Shown here one piece after another: positions 45,401 to 52,690 of a DNA stretch of 64,000 nt (positions are counted from its first letter, which is position 1; every line of letters starts with the position of its first letter). This stretch comes from Bacteroidota bacterium. Lineage in GTDB: Bacteria > Bacteroidota > Bacteroidia > Chitinophagales > Chitinophagaceae. The position numbers and the translations under genes are program-made. A model generated the notes under the pieces. It was not told where the DNA came from. It did not search any database and saw only the letters and a program-made list of their open reading frames with translations. The stretch lies in the NCBI GenBank assembly GCA_005798905.1, contig SYIK01000010.1, forward strand, positions 1 to 64,000, given 5' to 3'.

Positions 45401-45614
45401 CTGGTATTCTACATCCCGCAGCAAGTGAAGCTGCTGCTGTACTAAAACCAAGATATTTTAAAAAATCGCGACGTGGAGTTGCTGCATCTAACCAGCCTTT
45501 TTCATTATTTGCTTCAAATGGAAGGTCTTCTTGAAATTCGTTTTGAGTACGTTTTTCATGTTCACCGGTTGCAGCTAACTCGCCAAATCCTTGCCAGTAC
45601 TTATTATCGCTCAT
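42474..45614 (-). CDS. actB: Alternative complex III subunit ActB (iron-sulfur, molybdoenzyme-like)
   Basis: This 1046-residue protein is a fusion. A twin-arginine signal (PRRDFLK at 47-53) runs into a lipobox AAGC (Cys68), so it is exported folded and lipid-anchored. The long middle part resembles molybdopterin enzymes but is known in ACIII to hold no cofactor. The C-terminal 280 residues are a ferredoxin-type domain with CVACGACVVACH, CQHCDNAPCENVCP, CIGTRYCANNCPY and CSFCVQR groups, for up to four clusters. It passes electrons between ActC and the ActA hemes. Confidence 0.93.
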   Translation of the reverse strand: MSDNKYWQGFGELAATGEHEKRTQNEFQEDLPFEANNEKGWLDAATPRRDFLKYLGFSTAAASLAAGCRIPVKNAIPFGNKPAEISPGVAKYYATTYVQDGDAIPIVAKVRDGRPIKIEGNELSVFTKGGTNARAQASVLDLYDTYRLTHPKRKVGDKFEEVPTFEQLDELIINAMAGVSNPVLLTSTITSPSTKAVIAKYPSLKHIQYDADSFSGMLLANETCFGKRAIPSYNFEKAKVIVSFGADFLGTWLSPVEFSRQYVQQRKLKGGNLEMSKHFQFESYLSTTGASADERITHRPSETGALVLALYSVLDGSVSTPILDKKQKASIDKVAAELKAHRGNALVVCGSNDVAIQTIINGINELINAYGNAIDWSTTINCRQGIDKEMNELVDKMEAGQVGTLMIYGANPAYDYHAAEKFTSALKKVKVTISFTEKLDETSELCTFLVPTHHYLESWGETEPKSNHISFIQPTIHPLFKTRPYQTSLLKWSGNTNDYETYFKQYWIEKLGSSAAFDVALQNGVLESVSNNSTTGSFNKSGFNVAVASISSEKKGGNIELVLYQKVSMGTGKQAGNPWLQELPDPITKATWDNYAVMSMSMAKEILGIDLVKGKEREINKYEYFPEKPVVKITKDNKEIELPVLILPGMNANTIAVAVGYGRTGSLGKVVEGAGKNAFVFSSSNGVTTEYFSRNVSVTNTGKKYKVAQTQIHNSYEDRKEVVKETSLASFKKDPDQYKKFRDDLAKSYAPLTGDYRKEGTLYPDHAQPGLKWGMSVDMNSCVACGACVVACHAENNVPVVGKSEVVRYHDMHWLRIDRYFVSDKENADDLKSVVFQPMMCQHCDNAPCENVCPVAATNHSAEGMNQMAYNRCIGTRYCANNCPYKVRRFNWADYLGADSFPNNQDQKIVGKLDPVVHQMNDDLTRMVLNPDVTVRSRGVIEKCSFCVQRVQEGKLNAKKENRVLIDGDARTACMTACPTEAIVFGNVHDKESKISKARVENEQRLFYVIEQIHTLPNVNYLAKIRNTDDVEEVEHHEEVKTEAHH

Positions 45615-45665
45615 TTAAACAAAATTGAAAGTTTGATAATTTTTATTATTTGAATACAAACAAAA

Positions 45666-46940
45666 TTAATAATGACATTTTTGACACTCCAACCCACCAA
45701 TATCTCCCACAGTCACGCTATCCATTTTCCCCGATTTTATATCGTTATGAAATTTTTCATAAATACTATAAAATTTATTCCCCTTTTCTTTATCGTAAAA
45801 ATTAACTTTTGTATCTCTATGACAATTAATACACCAACCCATACTCAGTTCTGAAAATTGAGAAACTACATCCATTTTATTAATTTCTCCATGACAGCTT
45901 TGGCATTGAACATTGCCAGCTTTAATATGTTGCGAGTGATTGAAATAAACATGATCAGGAAGGTTGTGAATTTTAACCCATTCGATAGGTTTAGCCATTT
46001 CTGGCTTCCAAGCACTTGGATTTTTTGGATCGAAGCCAGCAAATTTGTGAAGTTTTTCAATTTCGGCAGTTCCGTTTATTTCTTTTCCTTCTTTGTCAAA
46101 CAATTTTGGTCCTTTCTCATAACTGACAATTGCTTTATGACAACTCATACACTCATTAGTGCTAGGTATAGCCGCATGCCTGCTTTCCATTGCATTTCCA
46201 TGGCAATAAAGACAACTAATTTGATTAATACCAGCGTGTACTTTGTGTGAATAAAATATTGGTTGTTTTGGTTGGTAACCTTTTTGACGACCAAAATCAA
46301 TGGCTCCATTTGATACAAAATAGCCGCTGGCTACAAAAAAACAAATCGCTGCTATTGAAATATAGCTTTTGTTCTTGTAAAAAGGTGTTGGTTCTGGAGT
46401 AAGAATTCCTTCAACATCATCGCTAAGTTTTTTCAGGTTGCTATTTACTTGCATTAATACTACAACTACAATAGCCATAATTAATGAAATAACGCCGAAT
46501 AAAAACACATTTTTATTTGGACTTTCCTCTGTTTCACTACCTTGAACAGTTGCTACAGCCCCGCCAGGACCTTTTTCATATGTTTGATTGATATAAGTAG
46601 TAATAGCAACAAGTTCGTTTTCTGTTATATCTGAAAAACTCGACATTACTGAGCCAAACTGAGCTTTTAATCCGGCTGTATAAGCATCGTTTGCCATATA
46701 TGCAGCTGGGTTTTTTACCCATTTCAACAATTCTTTCGTATCTGCCCATTTTCCATTTTCTTTTTCTTGAAATCCGCCCAATGCAGGTCCTGTTGTTGAT
46801 TTAAACACATTGTGGCAAGATGCACATTTTGTATTAAACAATACTTTCCCATCCTGTGCAACAAGTTGGGTGTTGAATAAAACAAAAAAAACAAGAAAAC
46901 AAGCGATTAAATTTTTCCTAAAAATCCTTTTTAAATTCAT
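45666..46940 (-). CDS. actA: Alternative complex III multiheme cytochrome c ActA with extra monoheme domain
   Basis: This 424-residue protein carries six CxxCH motifs: CASCH near residue 40, then CLYCH, CMSCH, CQSCH, CINCH and a terminal CQKCHY. The first belongs to a separate class I cytochrome c domain behind the signal peptide. Two membrane segments follow (about 143-163 and 192-210), then the pentaheme domain. It is the first gene of the respiratory operon. ActA moves electrons to ActE or the oxidase. Confidence 0.92.
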   Translation of the reverse strand: MNLKRIFRKNLIACFLVFFVLFNTQLVAQDGKVLFNTKCASCHNVFKSTTGPALGGFQEKENGKWADTKELLKWVKNPAAYMANDAYTAGLKAQFGSVMSSFSDITENELVAITTYINQTYEKGPGGAVATVQGSETEESPNKNVFLFGVISLIMAIVVVVLMQVNSNLKKLSDDVEGILTPEPTPFYKNKSYISIAAICFFVASGYFVSNGAIDFGRQKGYQPKQPIFYSHKVHAGINQISCLYCHGNAMESRHAAIPSTNECMSCHKAIVSYEKGPKLFDKEGKEINGTAEIEKLHKFAGFDPKNPSAWKPEMAKPIEWVKIHNLPDHVYFNHSQHIKAGNVQCQSCHGEINKMDVVSQFSELSMGWCINCHRDTKVNFYDKEKGNKFYSIYEKFHNDIKSGKMDSVTVGDIGGLECQKCHY

Positions 46941-46985
46941 AGCAACAATTAATCTGAAAAATGTGGATAAAATCTAAATAGGTCG

Positions 46986-46993
46986 CAAAATTA
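46986..46993 (-). promoter_or_regulatory. -7 box of the ACIII-aa3 operon
   Basis: On the minus strand the box is TAATTTTG, 45 bases before the actA ATG, giving a leader of about 40 bases. No TTTG at -33 was found. It is the only TAnnTTTG match noted in the gap before actA, and it may drive fourteen genes. Confidence 0.4.
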
Positions 46994-47194
46994 ACATAGG
47001 AACTCTATAAAAATTCATTAACCCTATTATTTTTTTTTTCCCTTTACTGCCCTACATTTCAGCTATATTTTAATGCATTTTTTTGGATAGTACACTTTTG
47101 TCACCACTTTGTAAACATCCAAATTTTGAAAAATATATAGTTGAATACTCTTTCAGATTTTCCGATTTTTGTACTCCAAAACAATTCTTGATTT

Positions 47195-47488
47195 ATGTTT
47201 GACGGATTGAAAAAGAAATGGAAAGTTGGCTCGCTGCAATTCTTACTTATCATAATTACTTTTACAGTTGGTGGGCTTTGCACAGGTTGGGCGGGGAAAA
47301 AAATAATGAATTTTTTGGATATTCAACAAGATTGGCTTTGGGCTACGGTTTACATTTTATTAATGACAATCATTTGGCCTGCAATGGTTTTATTGATTAG
47401 TTTTCCTTTTGGTCAGCTTCGATTTTTTTTAAATTATACCCGCCGACTTGGAGAAAAAATTGGTTTATTGAAAAAGAAAAGTTCCTAA
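47195..47488 (+). CDS. Small membrane protein (DUF6787-like)
   Basis: This 97-residue protein has two membrane segments (about 15-33 and 47-68), a positively charged N terminus and a basic C terminus. FTVGGLCTGWAGKKIM and FPFGQLRFFLNY recall the DUF6787 family of Bacteroidota; this is from memory. Function is unknown. It is divergent from actA and stands alone before purN. A GATTTTTG at 47164-47171 is one mismatch from the -7 consensus and may be its promoter. Confidence 0.7.
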   Translation: MFDGLKKKWKVGSLQFLLIIITFTVGGLCTGWAGKKIMNFLDIQQDWLWATVYILLMTIIWPAMVLLISFPFGQLRFFLNYTRRLGEKIGLLKKKSS

Positions 47489-47544
47489 TTACTAAAAGAC
47501 AGCTGATTCCTTTCATGTCGTTAAGTTAATAATATTATTGCTTT

Positions 47545-47552
47545 TATATTTG
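47545..47552 (+). promoter_or_regulatory. -7 box next to the purN start
   Basis: TATATTTG matches TAnnTTTG and ends four bases before the purN ATG at 47557, predicting a leaderless transcript. Confidence 0.5.
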
Positions 47553-47556
47553 TTGC

Positions 47557-48117
47557 ATGAAGAAATTGGCAATTTTTGCTTCGGGTGCGGGATCGAATGC
47601 GGAGAAAATTATTGAAACTTTTTGCGACAACAATTCTATTTCCATTTCATTAATTGTTTGCAACAATCCATCGGCAGGTGTTTTAAAAATTGCCGAATCA
47701 AAAAAAATTCCTTTTTTGATTTTAGAAAAAGAAAAATTTTTCAACGGCAATGGATTTGTAGATGAATTGAAAGCGGCAGAAATTTCATTTATTGTATTAG
47801 CGGGTTTTTTATGGAAAGTTCCCGAAACATTAATTCGGGTTTATCCAAAAAAAATCATCAACATTCATCCTGCATTATTGCCAAAGTACGGCGGCAAAGG
47901 AATGTACGGAAACCGTGTACACGAAGCAGTAATTGCAGCAGGAGAAAAAGAAAGCGGCATCAGCATTCATTTTGTAGATGATTTGTACGACCACGGGCAA
48001 ATTATTTTGCAAGCAAAATGTATGATCGAAGAAAAAGACGACGCTGTTTCTCTTGCAAAAAAAATTCACTTGTTGGAACATCGCCATTTTTCTGCAACAA
48101 TTGCAACCCTACTTTAA
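47557..48117 (+). CDS. purN: Phosphoribosylglycinamide formyltransferase
   Basis: This 186-residue enzyme transfers a formyl group from 10-formyltetrahydrofolate to GAR in purine synthesis. Substrate-binding FASGAGSNAEKI is at the N terminus. The catalytic Asn and His stand in INIHPALLPKYGG, and GISIHFVDDLYDHGQII carries the catalytic Asp region. The length is normal. The start codon follows a -7 box directly. Confidence 0.95.
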   Translation: MKKLAIFASGAGSNAEKIIETFCDNNSISISLIVCNNPSAGVLKIAESKKIPFLILEKEKFFNGNGFVDELKAAEISFIVLAGFLWKVPETLIRVYPKKIINIHPALLPKYGGKGMYGNRVHEAVIAAGEKESGISIHFVDDLYDHGQIILQAKCMIEEKDDAVSLAKKIHLLEHRHFSATIATLL

Positions 48118-48152
48118 ATTTTTATTTGCATTTTCTTTCGTTACTTGCCGCA

Positions 48153-48881
48153 TTGAAAAAAAATTCCCTCCATATTATTTTCATTCTGATTTTTCTTTTT
48201 GCGTTTCAAAAAACCGATGCACAAAATTTTAGATTGAAAGGAGTGGTGTACGACAGTGCCCGCATTTATCCATTGCAAGCTGTAAGTGTTTTATCTAGTT
48301 CGGGCGCAGGAACCATGACCGATGCAAACGGTCGTTACGAAATATTGGTTTTAGAAACCGATTCGGTTTGGTTTAGCTACTTAAATAAACCCACTGTAAA
48401 ATTTGCCGTTGCAAAAATTTTCGACTCGCAAAAATTCGATATTGCCTTGCATGTAAATATTCCTGTGCTAAAGGAAATTATTTTGCGGCCAAAAAATTAC
48501 CGGTACGATTCGCTGCAAAACCGAATTGATTATGCCAAAGTTTTTAATTGGGAAAAACCGAAACTAACGCCCAATATGGGTTCGGGAGAATACGGTGCGG
48601 CAATGGGGTTTGATTTGCAAGAAATAATTCGCATGTTTCAGTTTCGGAAAAACAAAAGCATGGAATTGTTTCAAGAACGGCTATTGCAGCAGGAGCGAGA
48701 TAAGTTTATTGATTACCGTTTCAACAAAGCATTGGTACTACGACTAACCGGATTGACAGGAGCGGCAAGGGATAATTTTATGGCACGCACCCGCCCAACT
48801 TATGAATTTTGCATTGCAACAAACGACTACGATTTTCAATCCTATATCAAATTTTGTTTTGAAAAATACCAAATAAAATAA
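48153..48881 (+). CDS. Secreted protein with carboxypeptidase-like regulatory domain
   Basis: This protein of about 242 residues has a signal peptide (KKNSLHIIFILIFLFAFQ, cleavage near TDAQ). FRLKGVVYDSARIYPLQAVSVLSS and TMTDANGRYEI form a beta-sandwich of the kind seen at the start of TonB-linked and other Bacteroidota surface proteins. The remaining 150 residues are not recognised. The TTG at 48153 is chosen because it opens the signal peptide; TTG at 48126 is possible. The much longer frame reaches back into purN and is rejected. Confidence 0.65.
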   Translation: MKKNSLHIIFILIFLFAFQKTDAQNFRLKGVVYDSARIYPLQAVSVLSSSGAGTMTDANGRYEILVLETDSVWFSYLNKPTVKFAVAKIFDSQKFDIALHVNIPVLKEIILRPKNYRYDSLQNRIDYAKVFNWEKPKLTPNMGSGEYGAAMGFDLQEIIRMFQFRKNKSMELFQERLLQQERDKFIDYRFNKALVLRLTGLTGAARDNFMARTRPTYEFCIATNDYDFQSYIKFCFEKYQIK

Positions 48882-49059
48882 CCCTAACGAAAAGTGGTAT
48901 TGTTTTGTTTATTTTAATCTGTTACTTTGGAAAAAAGTATAAATAAAATACAAAGTCTGTTAGATAAAGAAAAAATTATGCGAAACCCGTAGTTTCGCTA
49001 AGCCAACATATTTTGGAAAAAAAGCGAAGATTTTAATAGATTTACTTCGTATAATAAAT

Positions 49060-49350
49060 GTTGAACCGCAATGGCAGCAGCCAACGGAGTTTGCTATGCA
49101 GAATGGGTACTGTGGCTGCTACCACGAAATACCGCACCGCAGGAAACGGAGCTTTGTATTTCTTAATGCGGTTCAACGGATCGGGGAATGACACCCATAA
49201 AATGACCTTTATTCGGAGCCACTGCGCCCAACACGAGATTGCCGTAATTTTGGAGCAGCCCATTGGTGTCAACCGTTTTTTGAGTGGCTTTTCCATCCTC
49301 GTTCCTCGGATGGCCGCCCCAAAACAACGGCAATCTCCGATCCGTTATAG
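49060..49350 (+). repeat. Cassette-like unit with attC-like site C and 137-bp exact repeat
   Basis: This lies in the 488-base stretch between the secreted protein and the next small gene. GTTGAACCGCA (49060-49070) is complementary to TGCGGTTCAAC (49167-49177), as expected for the start of a cassette and the R'' end of its own attC. After it, AACGGATCGG (49175-49184) pairs with CCGATCCGTT (49337-49346), and the 11-base arms 49235-49245 and 49327-49337 pair inside. Bases 49212-49348 equal 6-142. The unit holds no convincing gene. A 7-bp perfect hairpin with a 5-base loop lies further upstream at 48980-48998. Confidence 0.6.
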
Positions 49351-49369
49351 CCCATTTTAAAACGACCGA

Positions 49370-49546
49370 ATGACACGAGAACTACTCTTTGATAAACTCT
49401 TAAAACATCTTTATGACAACGCAGACGGTTATTGGCAAATTGATGGTTTAGCAGACCAACATTTCGGTGTAACGGACAGGCAACTTCTTGAATCAATCGT
49501 AGACGAAATGCTTGAAAAAAATTGGGCAACATCAAAAAATTATTGA
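49370..49546 (+). CDS. Short protein of unknown function, possibly truncated
   Basis: This 58-residue frame starts MTRELLFDKLLKHLYDN and ends NWATSKNY. It begins 25 bases after the GTT core of attC-like site C, a normal distance for a cassette gene. The sequence is helical and looks like the first part of a longer small protein with a winged-helix style (QIDGLADQHFGVTDRQLLESIVDEML in pieces). No attC complementary to the cassette start (GGCTATAAC) is found after it, so its 3' end was probably lost when it was joined to the acetyltransferase fragment. Confidence 0.55.
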   Translation: MTRELLFDKLLKHLYDNADGYWQIDGLADQHFGVTDRQLLESIVDEMLEKNWATSKNY

Positions 49547-49896
49547 TTGATGGAAAAATTGTTTGCGTGTGGGTAATCGCTTTTAGCGATGCAGATATTT
49601 GGGAAGAAAAAAATATTGATGCTGCAATTTACATTCATCGAATTGCAACGGATTCCAATTGCAGAGGAAAAAATTTTGTTTCAATTATTGTGGAATGGGC
49701 GAAGGGTTATGCAAAAAGTATTGGAAAAGATTTTGTACGATTAGACACCCTTGGCAACAATGTAGGATTAATAAAACATTATACCAATGCAGGTTTTCAT
49801 TTTTTGGGAATGTTCGATTTAAAAGACACTTCACAACTTCCGCCGCATTACCACAATATGCCGGCTTGTTTGTTCGAAATAAAATTGAACCCTTAA
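49522..49896 (+). pseudogene. GNAT acetyltransferase, 5'-truncated
   Basis: The frame encodes the C-terminal two thirds of a GNAT protein: LLIDGKIVCVWVIAFSD, IHRIATDSNCRGKNF (acetyl-CoA binding region), and HYTNAGFHFLGMFDLKD. Family members of this kind are usually about 170 residues; only about 115 are present and the N-terminal helices are missing. No ATG start exists; only a TTG at 49522 within the preceding frame. It is likely a remnant created when the cassette DNA came to lie here. Residual function is possible but unlikely. Confidence 0.6.
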
Positions 49897-49966
49897 TTTC
49901 CCCTCGTACATATTTTTGCTGTCCCATTTAGATTATCTATTTTTCATTTTTAAAACAAACGAATCA

Positions 49967-51148
49967 ATGACTCGATTAATTCTGTTGCCAATTTTTCTTT
50001 TCCTTTTTGCAAATAGCAATGCGCAACTATCGGCAAAAGCAAAAAAAATTCATTTCGGAGCTACGCTTGTTGATGCACACAACGATATTCTTTCCACCAT
50101 TGTCAGCGATAGTGTGAATATTGAAAATAATCTTTTGGGGAAAACACATTCCGATCTTTTTCGTTTTGCAAAAGGTGGAGTGGATGTACAAATTTTTTCG
50201 GTTTGGTGCGATGGAAAAATGCAAAATCCTTTTGCATGGGCTAATCGCGAAATAGATTCTTTGTATGCAGTTGCAAATCGAAATCCGGAAAAAATGCAAA
50301 TTGCTTTTTCGCAAAGCGATGTAAAAAAAATTGTTAAACAAAATAAATTAGCCGCTATGATGGGAGTGGAGGGCGGTCACATGATTGAAGATGACATCAA
50401 TAAACTCGATAGTCTTTATAAAAGAGGCGTTCGTTACATGACATTGACTTGGAACAACTCTACTTCTTGGGCAAGTTCGGCAATGTATGAATCCAATAAT
50501 CGTGATTCAATAAAACAAAAAGGACTTACCAGTTTTGGTAAACAAGTAGTAAACAGAATGAACGAATTGGGAATGATGGTGGATCTGAGCCATGTTGGCG
50601 TTCAAACTTTTTGGGACGCTATTGAAACCACAAAAAAACCGGTGATAGTTTCGCACAGTTGCGCTCATGCGCTTTGTCCTGTTTTTAGAAATTTAACCGA
50701 TGAACAAATTGTTGCCGTTGCAAAAAACAATGGGGTTGTTTGTCTAAATTTTTATTCGGGATTTGTTGATAGTAATTTTAATAAACGAAATGCTGCTTTC
50801 AACGAAAAACATAAAACGGAAAGAGATTCTTTACTAAAAACAGTTACCGATCCTTATTTTGCCAGCGATTATTTGTTTAAAAAATATGCTACGGAAGTTC
50901 AGGCACTTCGTCCGCCGCTTTCTGTTTTGTTCGATCATTTAGAACATATTGTAAAATTGGTTGGCATAGATCATGTTGGCCTTGGTAGCGACTTTGACGG
51001 CATCAGTTCCGCTCCACAACAATTGGATGGTGTTCAAGATTTTCCAATTATTACCGAGGAATTAGTAAAAAGAGGATTTTCTAAAAAAGAAATCAAAAAA
51101 ATTCTTGGTGGAAATATTTTGCGTGTGTTTGCGGCAAACAGCAACTAA
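49967..51148 (+). CDS. Membrane dipeptidase (M19 family), secreted
   Basis: This 393-residue zinc peptidase has a signal peptide ending near NSNAQ. Metal-binding VDAHNDIL (His and Asp) is at the N terminus; GVEGGHMIEDD carries the bridging Glu, IVSHSCAHAL the next His group, and GLGSDFDGI the late Asp. Renal-dipeptidase family enzymes split dipeptides, some with D-residues. ATG 49967 is chosen because it opens the signal peptide; a longer frame starts in the preceding pseudogene. It is convergent with cysS, 11 bases apart. Confidence 0.9.
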   Translation: MTRLILLPIFLFLFANSNAQLSAKAKKIHFGATLVDAHNDILSTIVSDSVNIENNLLGKTHSDLFRFAKGGVDVQIFSVWCDGKMQNPFAWANREIDSLYAVANRNPEKMQIAFSQSDVKKIVKQNKLAAMMGVEGGHMIEDDINKLDSLYKRGVRYMTLTWNNSTSWASSAMYESNNRDSIKQKGLTSFGKQVVNRMNELGMMVDLSHVGVQTFWDAIETTKKPVIVSHSCAHALCPVFRNLTDEQIVAVAKNNGVVCLNFYSGFVDSNFNKRNAAFNEKHKTERDSLLKTVTDPYFASDYLFKKYATEVQALRPPLSVLFDHLEHIVKLVGIDHVGLGSDFDGISSAPQQLDGVQDFPIITEELVKRGFSKKEIKKILGGNILRVFAANSN

Positions 51149-51159
51149 AAATTGAATTG

Positions 51160-52656
51160 TTAAGTTGTTTCAATCGACCAACTCATCTCACCATTTTTTT
51201 CGTCTTTCAAAACAATTCCTAATTGGTTGAGTTGGTTTCGAATTTTATCGGAAGTAAAAAAATCTTTTTTACCTTTTGCTTCTTTGCGAATTTCAATAAG
51301 TAACTCCATTGCTCCGATTAATTTTTTATTGTTGGCTTCTGTAAAATTTTTCAACCCGAGAATATCTTCAATAAAAAGTTTCATTTTCTTTTTTAATAAA
51401 TCAAATGTTTCAATGCTCAGCGCATCGGCAGCAATTGTTTTGTCTTTTATAGCATTTAGCACCGGAACAATTTCAAACAAATTGGCAAGCACTTTCGCTG
51501 TATTAAAATCGTCGTTCATAAAATCATCCAACCCGCCAACAAGTTTTATAATTTTTGAATTTAGTTCTTCGTCCTGCGCTACTTTATTTGTTCCGTTTAT
51601 TTTTTGAAAATTTTCGTATGCTTCTAAAAGTCGCTTTAGTCCTTTTTCTGCAGCCTGAAGAGCTTCGTTGCCAAAGTCGAGTGTACTGCGATATTGTGTT
51701 TGTAAAATAAAAAAACGAACCACCATTGGGTGATAGGCTTTCTCCAATAACGGGTGTGTGCCGGCAAAAAGTTCGGTCAATGGAATTACATTATTGTAGC
51801 TCTTTCCCATTTTCTTTCCCTTAATGGTTATCATATTATTGTGAATCCAATAACGTACAGGCGTTTCATGATTACAAATAGTGCTTTGTGCAATTTCACT
51901 TTCATGATGCGGAAATAACAAGTCCATTCCACCTCCGTGAATATCGAATTGCTTTCCTAAATATTTTGTTGCCATTGCCGAGCATTCAATATGCCAACCT
52001 GGAAAACCTACACCCCACGGACTTTGCCAACGCATAATATGTTCCGGTGCTGCAGCTTTCCACAAGGCAAAGTCGGCACTGTTTCTTTTTTCCTCTTGCC
52101 CCGAAAGTTCTCTTGTGTTTTCTAATAACTCGTCAATAACTCTTCCGCTTAATTTTCCGTAATCGTATTGTGCTGCATATTTTTTTACATCAAAATAAAC
52201 CGAGCCATTTATTTCATATGCAAATCCTTCACCAATTAATTTTTCAATCATTCCAATTTGTTCAACAATATGCCCCGTTGCAGTTGGCTCAATCGTTGGC
52301 CGAAGTGTATTGAATTGCTCCATCGCCCAATGAAATAAATTGGTGTATTTCTGTACCAATTCCATTGGTTCTAATTTTTCAATTACTGCTTTTTTTGAAA
52401 TTTTATCTTCGGCTTCTCTTCCTTCTTCTTCAAAATGGCCGGCGTCGGTAATGTTGCGCACATAGCGAACTTTATATCCCAAATGTTTTAAATAGCGAAA
52501 GATAACATCAAACGTAATGTACGGACGAGCATGACCTAAATGACTTTCGCCGCTTACGGTTGGACCGCAAACATACATACCCACATAGCCGGGTGTAAGC
52601 GAAGTGAACAATTCTTTTTTGCGACTGTTGGAATTATAAATTTTTAAACTGCTCAT
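51160..52656 (-). CDS. cysS: Cysteinyl-tRNA synthetase
   Basis: This 498-residue class I synthetase has CGPTVSGESHLGHARPY, which joins the zinc cysteine to the HIGH-type motif (HLGH). Further zinc ligands are in WHIECSAMA and HHESEIAQS. The KMSKS loop reads KMGKS. Length is typical. The start at 52656 (MSSLKIYNS) is chosen; an ATG six codons upstream lies inside the -7 box region and would be unusual. Confidence 0.95.
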   Translation of the reverse strand: MSSLKIYNSNSRKKELFTSLTPGYVGMYVCGPTVSGESHLGHARPYITFDVIFRYLKHLGYKVRYVRNITDAGHFEEEGREAEDKISKKAVIEKLEPMELVQKYTNLFHWAMEQFNTLRPTIEPTATGHIVEQIGMIEKLIGEGFAYEINGSVYFDVKKYAAQYDYGKLSGRVIDELLENTRELSGQEEKRNSADFALWKAAAPEHIMRWQSPWGVGFPGWHIECSAMATKYLGKQFDIHGGGMDLLFPHHESEIAQSTICNHETPVRYWIHNNMITIKGKKMGKSYNNVIPLTELFAGTHPLLEKAYHPMVVRFFILQTQYRSTLDFGNEALQAAEKGLKRLLEAYENFQKINGTNKVAQDEELNSKIIKLVGGLDDFMNDDFNTAKVLANLFEIVPVLNAIKDKTIAADALSIETFDLLKKKMKLFIEDILGLKNFTEANNKKLIGAMELLIEIRKEAKGKKDFFTSDKIRNQLNQLGIVLKDEKNGEMSWSIETT

Positions 52657-52671
52657 AAATTTAGGATGCTT

Positions 52672-52679
52672 CAAAAGTA
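52672..52679 (-). promoter_or_regulatory. -7 box of cysS
   Basis: On the minus strand the box is TACTTTTG, 15 bases before the cysS ATG at 52656. It supports that start over the upstream one at 52674, which it overlaps. Confidence 0.4.
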
Positions 52680-52690
52680 ATCATTCCAAC

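Noticed and set aside
48018-48152. Longer start of the secreted protein inside purN
   Set aside because: The extension reads through purN in another frame and would hide the signal peptide.
48980-48998. Perfect 7-bp hairpin (GCGAAAC, 5-base loop, GTTTCGC) as a terminator
   Set aside because: No T-run follows on either strand and it is 100 bases from the upstream gene. It is left unassigned; a link to the cassette boundary is only a guess.
49043-49056. 12-base match to the loxP half-site (ACTTCGTATAAT)
   Set aside because: Only one half is present, without the inverted partner, so chance is the best explanation.
49058-49360. 100-residue open frame over the cassette-like unit, and an 84-residue frame on the other strand
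   Set aside because: Both cover the repeat arms and pairings; base pairing explains the sequence better than coding.
51151-51174. Inverted repeat ATTGAA/TTCAAT between the dipeptidase and cysS genes as a terminator
   Set aside because: The six-base AT-rich stem is too weak to support a call.
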